Assembly (NCBI RefSeq): GCF_036365825.1
Contig: NZ_CP142675.1
Location: 2,550,501-2,614,500, forward strand
Origin: Qipengyuania sp. HL-TH1
GTDB taxonomy: Bacteria; Pseudomonadota; Alphaproteobacteria; Sphingomonadales; Sphingomonadaceae
Reading direction: 5' to 3'
DNA length: 64,000 nt
How positions within the stretch are numbered: position 1 is the first letter of the stretch; each line of letters begins with the position of its first letter. Below the pieces are notes generated by a model. The model was not told the origin of the DNA. It saw only the letters and a list, made by a program, of their open reading frames with translations, and did not search any database. Below, piece after piece: positions 1-7,257 of the stretch. Made by a program: the position numbers and the translations under genes.

Positions 1-454
1 TCGCGCCGAGCACGACCAGCGTTTCCTCGGTCCCGCGCGCTTCATTGGTCAGCAGCATGATCGCGGCGATCGCGCCGGGACCCGCCAGCATCGGCATCGC
101 CATGGGGAACACCGAGACATCCTCGACCTCGGGCGTCGCAGCGACCTTCTCGGCCCGGTCTTCGCGCCGCTGGGTGCGCTTCTCGAACACCATTTCGAGC
201 GCGATAAGGAACAGCATGATGCCGCCCGCAATGCGGAAGCTGTCGAGTTCGATATGCAGCGCGTCGAGCAGATCCTCGCCGAACAGCGCGAAGCCGATGA
301 GGATGATGCCCGCGATGACCACCGCGCGGATCGCCATGCTGCGGCGCTCGGCAGGCGCCGCGCCCTTGGTCAGACCGGCATAGATCGGGGCGCAGCCGGG
401 CGGATCGATAACGACGAACAGCGTAATGAAAGCCGAAAAGAACAGCGCGGTCAT
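1..454 (-). CDS. marC: MarC family inner-membrane protein (partial, C-terminus beyond window)
   Basis: The reading frame opens with ATG at 454 and runs without a stop to the window edge, giving 151 codons. It shows the usual start of the MarC/UPF0056 family: a first membrane helix ending in a VVIDPPGCAPIY stretch (about residues 7-27), a second helix after a short charged loop (about 43-60), a third near residues 76-92, and the conserved MAMPMLAGPGAIAAI segment near 124-138. MarC proteins are multi-pass inner-membrane proteins of uncertain substrate; the old multiple-antibiotic-resistance link is not supported. The ATG lies one base after the stop of the lipoprotein gene upstream, so it probably ends the folD operon. 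The C-terminal third is not visible. Confidence 0.88.
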   Translation of the reverse strand, partial: MTALFFSAFITLFVVIDPPGCAPIYAGLTKGAAPAERRSMAIRAVVIAGIILIGFALFGEDLLDALHIELDSFRIAGGIMLFLIALEMVFEKRTQRREDRAEKVAATPEVEDVSVFPMAMPMLAGPGAIAAIMLLTNEARGTEETLVVLGA

Positions 455-455
455 G

Positions 456-1157
456 CTAATCCTCCGAAGGTGCGATTACGCTGCCTGTCATGGCGTCGAC
501 CATCATGCCGTCGCGGTGCAGCATCAGTTTCCAGTTGCGCGACAGGTCGGGCGACACGACGAAGGTCAGGAACAGGCTGCTGTCCGCGCTGACCTGGTCG
601 AAATAGGTACCGCCTGTCACCGGGCGCGATTGTTCGGCTTGTTCGCGCAGTTCGGCGGCGAGCCCGCGAGCGGGGCAGTCGGCGACATCGGTACGCACGA
701 ATTCGGGGGCTTCGAGCGGTGTCTCGAGGCTATCGCCCTGGTCGAGCGTCCAGCGATATTCGCCATCGCGGCGGCGTTGCCAGACGGTAGTGAAATAGCC
801 GTTTGAGCCATCGGGCCGCTGCCAGGCACCGCGCGTCACCGCGAGCGAGCCGTCGCAGCTCGACCAGACGTGATGCGGCTGCCAGCGCACGGCCTGCGCG
901 GGGTCCGCCCGGCCCTTCAGCCAGTCGCGCGCGATGACCGGTTCGGGGACGAACATCACGCCGTCATCGGCGGCATATTCGCGAAAGGCGGTCCACTGCC
1001 CCTCGTCCTGCGCCATGCGCGCGAAGCCGAGTTCGGCGGCGACCACCTTCGAAGGATTGGCGGTCGGCTTGAGCATCCGTGCATAGCGATCGCGCGGGTT
1101 CGGGCCCGTGGAGCAAGCGGTCAGCGCCAGCGCCAGCAGGGCGATCGCCAGTCTCAC
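456..1157 (-). CDS. Hypothetical lipoprotein with SnoaL/NTF2-like domain
   Basis: This 233-residue protein begins with a lipoprotein signal: a hydrophobic stretch and a lipobox LTAC with the acylated Cys at residue 15. The rest (about residues 40-150) has the pattern of a SnoaL/DUF4440-type NTF2-like fold, with an [13 protein letters not shown] helix and later Trp/Arg-rich strands; that assignment is from reading, not from a search. The start is GTG, overlapping the folD stop in a GTGA arrangement, so translation is likely coupled. It is probably anchored in the periplasmic face of a membrane. No catalytic residues can be assigned and no specific function is proposed. Confidence 0.8.
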   Translation of the reverse strand: MRLAIALLALALTACSTGPNPRDRYARMLKPTANPSKVVAAELGFARMAQDEGQWTAFREYAADDGVMFVPEPVIARDWLKGRADPAQAVRWQPHHVWSSCDGSLAVTRGAWQRPDGSNGYFTTVWQRRRDGEYRWTLDQGDSLETPLEAPEFVRTDVADCPARGLAAELREQAEQSRPVTGGTYFDQVSADSSLFLTFVVSPDLSRNWKLMLHRDGMMVDAMTGSVIAPSED

Positions 1158-2050
1158 AGCGCGCCTTCGGGCAGGTCGAGACCGGCGTTGCGATAGGCCG
1201 CAACCAGCGTGTTGCGCAGCAGCACCGCGATCGTCATCGGTCCGACCCCGCCGGGGACCGGCGTGATCGCCGCAGCGACGCCTTGCGCCCCGGTATAGTC
1301 GACATCACCGACCAACCGGCCCTTGTCCGCGCCCGGTTCGGGCGGCAAGCGGTTGATACCGACATCGATCACCGTCGCTTGCGGCTTGAGCCATTCGGCC
1401 TTGACCATTTCGGCACGGCCCACCGCCGCAACCACGATATCCGCGCGCCGGACCACTGCGGGCAGATCCCTGGTGCGGCTATGCGCGATGGTGACGGTGG
1501 CATTGGCATCGAGCAGCAGCTGCGCCATCGGCTTGCCGACGATATTCGAGCGGCCGATCACCACCGCCTCGAGGCCCGACAGATCGCCTAGCCGGTCGGT
1601 GAGCAACATCATGCAGCCCAGCGGCGTGCAGGGCACGAAGCCGCTCTGCCCGACCGCGAGGCGCCCGGCATTGGTCACGTGGAAGCCGTCGACATCCTTG
1701 TCGGGGCTGATCGCGGCAATCACCGCCTGTTCGTCGAGATGGTCGGGCAGCGGCAGCTGCACGAGGATACCGTCGACCGCCGGATCGGCGTTCAATTGCG
1801 CGACCAGCGCGAGCAGGTCGGCCTCCGCCGTATCGGCGGGCAAGCGGTGCTCGAAGCTTTCCATGTGCGCGGCCACGGTCGCCTTGTGCTTGCTGCGCAC
1901 ATAGACCTGGCTCGCCGCATCCTCGCCCACCAGCACCACCGCGAGGCCCGCCTTGCGGCCCGCCGCCTCCGCGAATTTCGCCGCCTCCTGGCCAACGCGC
2001 TCGCGCAGCCTGGCGGCGAATGCCTTGCCGTCGATGACCTGCGCCGGCAT
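1154..2050 (-). CDS. folD: Bifunctional methylenetetrahydrofolate dehydrogenase / methenyltetrahydrofolate cyclohydrolase
   Basis: FolD interconverts 5,10-methylene-, methenyl- and 10-formyl-tetrahydrofolate in the cytosol, using NADP, to supply one-carbon units for purines and formyl-Met. The 298-residue length is typical. The catalytic pair of the family, Tyr50 and Lys54 in the YVRSKHKA motif, is present, followed by a QLPLP motif, a KDVDGFH motif and the Rossmann segment [16 protein letters not shown] near residue 163. The start chosen is ATG at 2050, giving MPAQVIDGK; the frame stays open far upstream but that part overlaps yggT. The ATG overlaps the yggT stop by one base (TGATG), so the two are co-translated. 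Confidence 0.97.
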   Translation of the reverse strand: MPAQVIDGKAFAARLRERVGQEAAKFAEAAGRKAGLAVVLVGEDAASQVYVRSKHKATVAAHMESFEHRLPADTAEADLLALVAQLNADPAVDGILVQLPLPDHLDEQAVIAAISPDKDVDGFHVTNAGRLAVGQSGFVPCTPLGCMMLLTDRLGDLSGLEAVVIGRSNIVGKPMAQLLLDANATVTIAHSRTRDLPAVVRRADIVVAAVGRAEMVKAEWLKPQATVIDVGINRLPPEPGADKGRLVGDVDYTGAQGVAAAITPVPGGVGPMTIAVLLRNTLVAAYRNAGLDLPEGAL

Positions 2051-2340
2051 CAGCCGTAGATCACATTGCCGAGAACGATGAGGACGATGTTGAGCAGGAT
2101 GATCAGCACCAGGGGGGAGAAGTCGATCTGGCCCGTATTTGGCAGGAGGTTGCGGATCGGGCGCAGGACCGGCTCGAGGAAGCGGTTGATGGCCATGTAG
2201 AAGCCGGCGAGAAACTCGTTCGACCGGTTCACCACGTTGAAGGCGAACAGCAGCCCGATGATGAACTGGATGATGATCAGCATCACCAGTACGTTGGTGA
2301 GCATGGCGATGATCTGGTAGATAGTGCTGAGCGCCTGCAT
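2050..2340 (-). CDS. YggT family membrane protein
   Basis: This 96-residue protein is nearly all membrane. One hydrophobic hairpin spans about residues 8-36 and a second about 73-94, separated by the conserved loop [15 protein letters not shown] that marks the YggT family. In other bacteria yggT sits beside proC, sepF or argB; members have been linked to ion homeostasis and envelope or division functions, without a defined activity. Here it lies between argB and folD on the same strand and overlaps folD by one base. The ATG at 2340 is the only sensible start. Confidence 0.92.
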   Translation of the reverse strand: MQALSTIYQIIAMLTNVLVMLIIIQFIIGLLFAFNVVNRSNEFLAGFYMAINRFLEPVLRPIRNLLPNTGQIDFSPLVLIILLNIVLIVLGNVIYG

Positions 2341-2367
2341 GTGATCGAGCGTTCCCTTGAAGCTGCC

Positions 2368-2394
2368 GTGTCGCGCGTCCTACAAGCGCGACAC
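2368..2394 (-). other. Perfect 9-bp inverted repeat between argB and yggT
   Basis: Arms GTGTCGCGC and GCGCGACAC are separated by 9 nt in the 80-nt gap between argB and yggT. In the transcribed direction the stem is not followed by a U tract, so a simple intrinsic terminator is unlikely. It may act as a processing or stability stem within an argB-yggT-folD transcript. Confidence 0.5.
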
Positions 2395-2420
2395 GCCCCG
2401 CGCTACCCCCATCCGACGGG

Positions 2421-3317
2421 TTAGGCCCCGCGGCTGACCAGCGTACCCGCGCCGCGGGCGGTGAAGAATTCGAGCAGCATCGCATGCGGCACGCGCCCGT
2501 CGAGCACCACCGCCGCCTCGCAGCCCGATTCCACCGCCTGGACGCAGGTTTCGAGCTTGGGGATCATCCCGCCCGAGATCGTCCCGTCATCGCGCAGCCG
2601 GTGGATGTCGGCGGGCGTCAGATCGGTGAGCAGCTCACCCTGCTTGTTCAGCACGCCCGGAACGTCGGTCAGCAGCAGCAGCCGCGCCGCGCCCAGCGCC
2701 GCCGCCAGCGCGCCCGCCATGGTGTCGGCATTGATATTGTAGGTATGGCCGTCCTCGCCCACGCCGATCGGCGCGACCACCGGGATCATCCCCGCGCCGG
2801 TCGCGGTTTCGAGGATCGCCGTGTCGACCCTGGCGGGTTCGCCGACGAAGCCGAGATCGAGCACTTTCTCGATATTGCTGTCGGGGTCCTTGCGCGTGCG
2901 CTGCAGCTTGGTCGCGGTGACCAGCCCGCCATCCTTGCCCGAGATGCCGATCGCCTTGCCCCCGGCGCGCGCGATCGAGCCGACGATCGCCTTGTTGATC
3001 GCGCCCGAAAGGACCATTTCGGCGATCTCGGCGGTCTGCTTGTCGGTGACCCGCAGCCCATCGACGAAGGTCGTCTCGACGCCGAGCTTTTCGAGCATCG
3101 CGCCGATCTGCGGACCGCCGCCGTGGACCACCACCGGATTGATACCGACCGCTTTCAGCAGCACCACATCCTCGGCAAACTCGCGCGCCGCGCGTTCGTC
3201 GCCCATGGCATTGCCGCCATATTTGACCACGAAGCTGCGCCCCGCATAGCGCTGGAAATAGGGCAGCGCCTCGATCAGCGTTTCGGCCTTGGCATGGATA
3301 TCGCGTGTCTCGTTCAT
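2421..3317 (-). CDS. argB: Acetylglutamate kinase
   Basis: ArgB phosphorylates N-acetyl-L-glutamate with ATP, the second step of arginine biosynthesis, in the cytosol. The protein is 298 residues from the ATG at 3317 (MNETRDIH), a normal length. Family signatures are clear: the phosphate-binding VVKYGGNAM segment with Lys32, the glycine-rich [13 protein letters not shown] loop near residue 67, the [15 protein letters not shown] segment that binds ATP, and [10 protein letters not shown] near the C-terminus, which contributes to substrate and arginine-sensitive sites. Upstream in-frame Met codons exist but would add a low-quality extension. It heads the minus-strand argB-yggT-folD run. Confidence 0.97.
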   Translation of the reverse strand: MNETRDIHAKAETLIEALPYFQRYAGRSFVVKYGGNAMGDERAAREFAEDVVLLKAVGINPVVVHGGGPQIGAMLEKLGVETTFVDGLRVTDKQTAEIAEMVLSGAINKAIVGSIARAGGKAIGISGKDGGLVTATKLQRTRKDPDSNIEKVLDLGFVGEPARVDTAILETATGAGMIPVVAPIGVGEDGHTYNINADTMAGALAAALGAARLLLLTDVPGVLNKQGELLTDLTPADIHRLRDDGTISGGMIPKLETCVQAVESGCEAAVVLDGRVPHAMLLEFFTARGAGTLVSRGA

Positions 3318-3493
3318 CGGCGGCGAAATAGCGGTGGCAGAGCCGCGAGGCAAAGAAATTGGAAGAGGGGCGGCAATGGCTGGGCTTCCTGAACCGCAGA
3401 TAAACCCGCGATAAACGGGTGATGAACCGGCTCGCCCCGCCAATTCCCAGGCACATTTCGGCGCAATTGCGGGAGCCGGATTGCCGCCCCCGC

Positions 3494-3528
3494 CGTATCC
3501 CGGGTCCCAAGAACGAAAACGGGATACG
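3494..3528 (+). promoter_or_regulatory. Stem-loop just upstream of a secreted-protein gene
   Basis: Perfect 9-bp arms CGTATCCCG and CGGGATACG flank a 17-nt loop and end 5 nt before the ATG at 3534. The only weak Shine-Dalgarno-like bases (GGGA) lie inside the 3' arm, so folding would hide them. A translational control element is possible; there is no further support. Confidence 0.4.
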
Positions 3529-3533
3529 CAGAT

Positions 3534-3926
3534 ATGACCAAGCTTACCGCACTAGCCGCCGCCCTGCTTGCCACCACCGGCGCCACCGCCGCAAGCGCGC
3601 AGCTTGCCGGACCGGTCACCGGCGCCGTCGATGCGACCGCCAATGCCCGCGTCGATGCACAGCCGACACTCGACCGCGCCCAGCGCACGACCGACAGCGT
3701 GACCGATCGGGCCGAGACCGCCGCAATGCGGGCCCGCACGCGGACCGAGGCAGCGACCGACGCCGCTCAGGACCGCCTCGAAGATACCGCCGAGCGCACG
3801 GAGCAGGCTGCCGATCTCGAAACGCAGGTCGATGGCAGCGCCAATGCCGATGCGTCGGCACCCGGCGTCGACGCCGCGGTCGATGCCGAGGCGGAGACCA
3901 CAGTGGATACCCAGCCCGAGCGCTGA
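3534..3926 (+). CDS. Hypothetical secreted Ala/Asp/Thr-rich protein
   Basis: This 130-residue protein begins with a clear signal peptide ([23 protein letters not shown], cleavage predicted after ASA near residue 22). The mature part is low complexity, dominated by Ala, Asp, Thr, Glu and Arg. The centre (about residues 45-95) is a run of charged repeats such as [34 protein letters not shown] that should form long amphipathic helices. The tail is acidic. It looks like a periplasmic helical protein; no known family is recognised. It stands alone between argB, read the other way, and a lipoprotein gene. Its start is preceded by a stem-loop. Confidence 0.75.
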   Translation: MTKLTALAAALLATTGATAASAQLAGPVTGAVDATANARVDAQPTLDRAQRTTDSVTDRAETAAMRARTRTEAATDAAQDRLEDTAERTEQAADLETQVDGSANADASAPGVDAAVDAEAETTVDTQPER

Positions 3927-4093
3927 GGATAAACCAGACGATCGGCCGCGGCGGGCGATCCCTCCTCTTCCCGCACAGCGGCCGCATCGGGGGCGGCGGG
4001 TCAATCCCGTCGCCCCTTTTTGCGTGGGCATGCGGCGCGAGCGCGAAATTCATCGGGCTTTGCGTTGGCTGGCCAAGCCCCTAGGCTGGCGCG

Positions 4094-4774
4094 ATGCATA
4101 TCGCCCGATTTCTCCTGCCGCTCGCGGCTCTCGCCCTCGCCGCCTGCGCGCCCGCGCCCGGCCCCGCCGCTGGCACCCTTGCCCACCCGCAGGAGGCATT
4201 CTGGCAGGCGTTGTCGAGCCATTGCGGCAAGGCCTATGCGGGCGGGCTCGCCAGCACGGATGCGCGCGATACCGATTGGGCGGGCAAGCGCATGGTCGCG
4301 CATTGGGCCGAGTGCGACAAAACCCGCGTGGCGATCGCCTTTCATGTCGAGGAAGCGCCACCGTCCTCAGGCAGCGAAGCGGTAGGACAAGAACAACCCT
4401 GGAACCGCAGTCGCACGTGGATCGTGACCCGCGAGGGCACCGGCGCAGACACGCGTTTCACGCTCAAGCACGACCACCGTCATGCCGATGGCGAGGCCGA
4501 TGCAGTGACCTTTTATGGCGGGACGACTGCCGACGCGGGCAGCGCGGGCGCGCAGGACTTCCCCGTGGACGCCGAAAGCGTGGCATTGTTCACCCGTGAA
4601 GGGCTGGCCGCCTCGCTGACCAATGTCTGGCGGATCGAAGTCACCCGGCGCGGCAGCGCCGACGCGCGCTTCGCCTACCAGCTCACGCGCCGCAACGACC
4701 CGACCCGGCTGTTCCGCGTCGAAATCGATGCCAGCGCGCCGGTGGAAACGCCGCCGGCCGCGTGGGGCTGGTAA
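4094..4774 (+). CDS. Hypothetical lipoprotein
   Basis: The protein is 226 residues with a lipoprotein signal sequence ending in a lipobox LAAC (Cys at about residue 18). The mature part contains single Cys residues at SSHCGKAY and WAECDKT and a motif FTLKHDHRHADGEADAVTFYGG typical of a conserved but uncharacterised alphaproteobacterial family. No enzymatic residues can be named. It is probably anchored to the outer or inner membrane. It faces a small lipoprotein gene, with a likely shared terminator between them. Confidence 0.8.
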   Translation: MHIARFLLPLAALALAACAPAPGPAAGTLAHPQEAFWQALSSHCGKAYAGGLASTDARDTDWAGKRMVAHWAECDKTRVAIAFHVEEAPPSSGSEAVGQEQPWNRSRTWIVTREGTGADTRFTLKHDHRHADGEADAVTFYGGTTADAGSAGAQDFPVDAESVALFTREGLAASLTNVWRIEVTRRGSADARFAYQLTRRNDPTRLFRVEIDASAPVETPPAAWGW

Positions 4775-4788
4775 GGGCTAGGTAGCCG

Positions 4789-4814
4789 CCCCTCCCGCGT
4801 GCGAGAGGGGTTCT
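4789..4814. terminator. Candidate intrinsic terminator between convergent genes
   Basis: Arms CCCCTC (4789-4794) and GAGGGG (4805-4810) form a G/C-rich hairpin 15 nt after the lipoprotein stop at 4774 and before the facing gene that ends at 4820. The T run after it (TTCT) is weak. Confidence 0.5.
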
Positions 4815-4819
4815 GAGTG

Positions 4820-5041
4820 CTATTCGGCGGTTTCTTCCGCACCCTCTTCGGGCACATTGGTCATCGGCGTGTCGGGCGTGTCGACCTCGACCGCGCCGGG
4901 CACTTCCTCGGTCACGATCAGTTCGCCGCCGCCCTCATCGGTCGCGTCGACTTCATAGGTGGTGTCCTCGGCTTCGCCGCAAGCGGCGAGAGCGAATGCG
5001 GCGGCCAAGGGCAGCGCAGCGGCGGTGAAACGGGTGGTCAT
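4820..5041 (-). CDS. Small acidic lipoprotein
   Basis: From the ATG at 5041 the frame encodes 73 residues. A signal peptide with lipobox LAAC puts the lipidated Cys at about residue 21. The mature part, about 52 residues, is very acidic (repeated Glu and Asp, almost no basic residues) and ends EEGAEETAE. Longer upstream starts exist in the frame but would place the signal peptide internally, so they are rejected. A small inverted repeat (CACGGG at 5056, CCCGTG at 5068) lies in the leader. No family is recognised. Confidence 0.72.
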   Translation of the reverse strand: MTTRFTAAALPLAAAFALAACGEAEDTTYEVDATDEGGGELIVTEEVPGAVEVDTPDTPMTNVPEEGAEETAE

Positions 5042-5120
5042 GGCAATACTCCTGTCACGGGATGGTGCCCGTGCAGCTTCGCACCGTGGCCGATACGACG
5101 CAAGCCGTTCGCGCGAGCGC

Positions 5121-5579
5121 TCAGTAATGCGGTTCGCAGGCCACCCCGTCGCCGTCGCCGTCCATGTCCGTCCGGTAGCCCGGCTCGCCATAGCGCAGCG
5201 GCGCCTTGCCCGCCGCGCGCACTTCGTTGCAGCCGGGGTAATGGACGCTCGCCATGACCGCATCGAGCTTCGCCTGCTCTTCGGGCGATGTCCGGTTCTC
5301 CAACGCAACAAGCCCGCCGACGATGCCCAGATTGAGCAGTGCCCCGCCCCCCAGCTTGGCGGTGAAGGAGGATTTGCGGATCTTGTGCCGGAACAGCGCC
5401 CGGCCGGCGAGCGCGCCGACGATACCGCCTATGACGACGAAGAACACCAGCGTCGCCTCGGCCACACGCCAGCCGCCTCTCTCGGCCTGCATCTTATCGT
5501 AGCCGAAGGCGAGGAAGGTAAGGAAATTGACCGCGATCAGATAATAGGTCGCGAGTTCGAGCACCTGCAATTTCGACAC
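5121..5579 (-). CDS. DUF1294 membrane protein fused to an Excalibur calcium-binding domain
   Basis: The 152-residue protein starts with GTG at 5579. Residues about 10-75 match the DUF1294 pattern: a membrane helix, the FGYDKMQAERGGWRVAEA loop, a second helix with GGIVGALAGR, then the basic FRHKIRKSSF segment. A third hydrophobic helix covers about 78-93. Residues about 113-152 form an Excalibur domain: PGCNEVRAAGKAPLRYGEPGY followed by the Ca-binding loop DMDGDGDGVACE, with the two Cys residues (117 and 148) that usually pair. Excalibur domains are extracytoplasmic and often accompany SNase-like nucleases, and a nuclease-like remnant lies divergently 100 nt away. Function is unknown. Confidence 0.82.
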   Translation of the reverse strand: MSKLQVLELATYYLIAVNFLTFLAFGYDKMQAERGGWRVAEATLVFFVVIGGIVGALAGRALFRHKIRKSSFTAKLGGGALLNLGIVGGLVALENRTSPEEQAKLDAVMASVHYPGCNEVRAAGKAPLRYGEPGYRTDMDGDGDGVACEPHY

Positions 5580-5677
5580 CGCTGTATCTCCCCTCGATAG
5601 GCGGTCAGCGAGACGCCGCTAGCGCGTTGACGCAATAGGTCTTTCTGCCATCGCGGTACGGTTGGCAACCCGGTGGC

Positions 5678-5990
5678 ATGTGGCCGGTGGTAATCCCGTT
5701 ACACAGCCCTGCGCCTTTCCCGTGCCCGGGCTTCCTGCCGAGCGAACCGCAGGTAATCGAAGGGCCCTGCACCCGCCGCGGGCAGGGCCGCGGCTATTAC
5801 TCCGTGGTCGATGGCGACACGCACAAGCTGGGCGACAGCAGCGTGGTCGGGATCGACACGGCGGAGAAGGATGCCGATTGCCCGGCAGAGGCGGTGCAGG
5901 CCGAGGCCTCGACCCGCGCGCTGCAAGGCTGGCTCAACCGCGAAACCGAGAATCGGGCTTTGTTCGACGAATTAGGCGGGCTCTATCCCT
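5678..5990 (+). pseudogene. Truncated thermonuclease (SNase)-like gene
   Basis: The frame from the ATG at 5678 carries the N-terminal half of a staphylococcal-nuclease fold: YYSVVDGDTHKL, then SVVGIDTAEKDADCPAEAVQAE and the helix STRALQGWLN. In intact SNase domains this is followed by a strand, the DRYGR catalytic loop and a final helix. None of these is present. After about residue 90 the reading frame enters AT-richer sequence that belongs to the neighbouring island and stops at 6064. The gene therefore appears cut by insertion or by deletion. The true 5' end is uncertain because the first 25 residues are not family-like. Confidence 0.6.
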
Positions 5991-5999
5991 TTACTCGCG

Positions 6000-6551
6000 T
6001 TAGACTAGCGACCAATCGGGATACTTCTTTTGTAGGTTCTCTACTCTCTGAAAAAGTTCACTGATAAAGCCGAGAGTTTGATTTAGATCAGGAAAGTAGC
6101 CAGTCGGATGTGCGCACTCGTTGCGACGAGACAACAAACCAATCAGCGCCTTCTGATCCGCTTTACTAGTGATTGAAAGGAGTCGAAGTGATTCGACGAT
6201 TTGATGTTCGGAAACGGATTCTCCCAATTCCTCCTTGTTCGTAAACGTCCAATTCGGTCGGGCAGCCTTCAACGCTGCAAAGTTATCGGTCTCTAAAAGG
6301 CGAAGAACCATATCGAAGAAGCCACACCACGCTAAAATGTGAGCTCCACGGTAGACCTCAAGTTCGACGCAACGAAGCGACTGACGGAAAAGCTCGTCTT
6401 CTTTAAGGCTAAGACCCTTCAAATTCTCATAGCTTCGGTCGAGGGAAAACTTCCGAGCTTTCGAGGTTTCGATCTGGGAGAATGCTGCGTTAGCCTCAGC
6501 ATGAAATCTACCCAAACGATCTGCCCATTCGCCAATGGGATCAACTTCCAT
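6000..6551 (-). CDS. HEPN-like protein with RX4H motif (candidate RNase toxin of a two-gene module)
   Basis: The 183-residue protein is predicted all-helical, and near its C-terminus carries RRNECAHPTGYFPD. Arg143-Asn144 through His148 form the R(N)X3H arrangement (RX4H with a polar residue after Arg), the signature of HEPN ribonucleases, followed by further helix. HEPN domains are metal-independent RNases common in toxin-antitoxin, abortive infection and CRISPR effectors. The specific subfamily is not recognised. Its ATG at 6551 lies inside the 3' end of the DUF5343 gene (11-nt overlap), so translation is coupled. Base composition is near 47% GC in sampled lines, far below neighbours, suggesting horizontal gain. 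An alternative is a non-catalytic nucleotide-binding HEPN. Confidence 0.62.
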   Translation of the reverse strand: MEVDPIGEWADRLGRFHAEANAAFSQIETSKARKFSLDRSYENLKGLSLKEDELFRQSLRCVELEVYRGAHILAWCGFFDMVLRLLETDNFAALKAARPNWTFTNKEELGESVSEHQIVESLRLLSITSKADQKALIGLLSRRNECAHPTGYFPDLNQTLGFISELFQRVENLQKKYPDWSLV

Positions 6552-7161
6552 CTAACAGGTGCTTTTTCATAGCTTTAAAAAAGGCATCATAGACTTTGCC
6601 AGTTTCATCAGCGGGCAGAGCGAGTTCAATGTTGAGATTTACTGAAACTCCCGCATTGGATGTGGGCAAGGCGGTTGCAATCAAGGGGCTTTGCACTGGC
6701 ATATCTGTATCTGAATTTGCAGAAGGCGCGGGTGCAGCAGCAACGCTCGGTTTTGACGAATAATCCCCGTACTGAGCAAGGGCCTTAAACGTCCCAACCA
6801 TCATTCTTATGGCGGCATCGCCGACATCGGTCTTCGCTTTGAAGAAATTCGTAAGCGCTTCGCTATCTTTACGTTCAGCATCTGGGAACGTTTGAAAGAG
6901 CGACTTGTAGCCCTCCCTCACACCCTTCCCGACAGCCACGTCGGGCTTCGTTCGGGCTTCTCGCCAAAGATCTGTAGGAGCACCGGATGAGTCCAGAAAT
7001 CCAATAAATCTCAAAACTGATAAAATTGATCGATCGTTGGAGCTTTTGAACCCCCAGACGGGTAAGTCCTTGGTGGTAAGCTTATCCGGAACGCCGTTCT
7101 TTCCTATCTGCGAGATTAGACTCGTAAGATTTCCAGTATTTTGGGTGTACGGAAACGTCAT
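6541..7161 (-). CDS. DUF5343-like protein (probable partner or antitoxin of the HEPN protein)
   Basis: From the ATG at 7161 (MTFPYTQNTG) the protein is 206 residues. The first 120 residues resemble DUF5343: an opening YTQNTGNLTSLISQI, then GVPDKLTTKDLPVWGFKSSNDRSILSVLRFIGFLDSSGAPT and GVREGYKSLFQTFPDA, a winged-helix-like pattern. A Pro/Ala/Ser linker follows, then a C-terminal segment VNLNIELALPADETGKVYDAFFKAMKKHL, similar to the tail of many DUF5343 proteins. A start at 7218 (TTG) is in frame but overlaps a promoter-like sequence; an AAAGG site precedes the 7161 ATG by 9 nt. It is the first gene of the AT-rich pair and sits 96 nt after nrdB on the same strand. Confidence 0.66.
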   Translation of the reverse strand: MTFPYTQNTGNLTSLISQIGKNGVPDKLTTKDLPVWGFKSSNDRSILSVLRFIGFLDSSGAPTDLWREARTKPDVAVGKGVREGYKSLFQTFPDAERKDSEALTNFFKAKTDVGDAAIRMMVGTFKALAQYGDYSSKPSVAAAPAPSANSDTDMPVQSPLIATALPTSNAGVSVNLNIELALPADETGKVYDAFFKAMKKHLLDGS

Positions 7162-7183
7162 TTCGAATCGCCTTTCGTAAGCC

Positions 7184-7211
7184 ATTCCAAATGCTGACTT
7201 TATTACTTCAA
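7184..7211 (-). promoter_or_regulatory. Candidate promoter of the DUF5343-HEPN pair
   Basis: On the minus strand TTGAAG (7211-7206) and TGGAAT (7189-7184) are separated by 16 nt and end 22 nt before the ATG at 7161. A perfect TTGACA (7218-7213) overlaps just upstream but has no good partner. This supports the shorter DUF5343 start. The match is only partial. Confidence 0.33.
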
Positions 7212-7257
7212 TTGTCAATCAGACCAGAGCTGTATTCCCCGAGCAAGAGCTTGCCCC

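Noticed and set aside
2484..3392. Long plus-strand open frame opposite argB (302 codons)
   Set aside because: It is the antisense shadow of argB in high-GC DNA, with no family pattern; argB is certain.
5678..6064. Intact 128-residue protein in place of a broken SNase gene
   Set aside because: The last 35 residues come from AT-rich island sequence and the nuclease's second half is missing.
7162..7218. Longer DUF5343 start at TTG 7218
   Set aside because: The added 19 residues are not family-like, overlap promoter-like sequence, and the ATG at 7161 has a better ribosome site.
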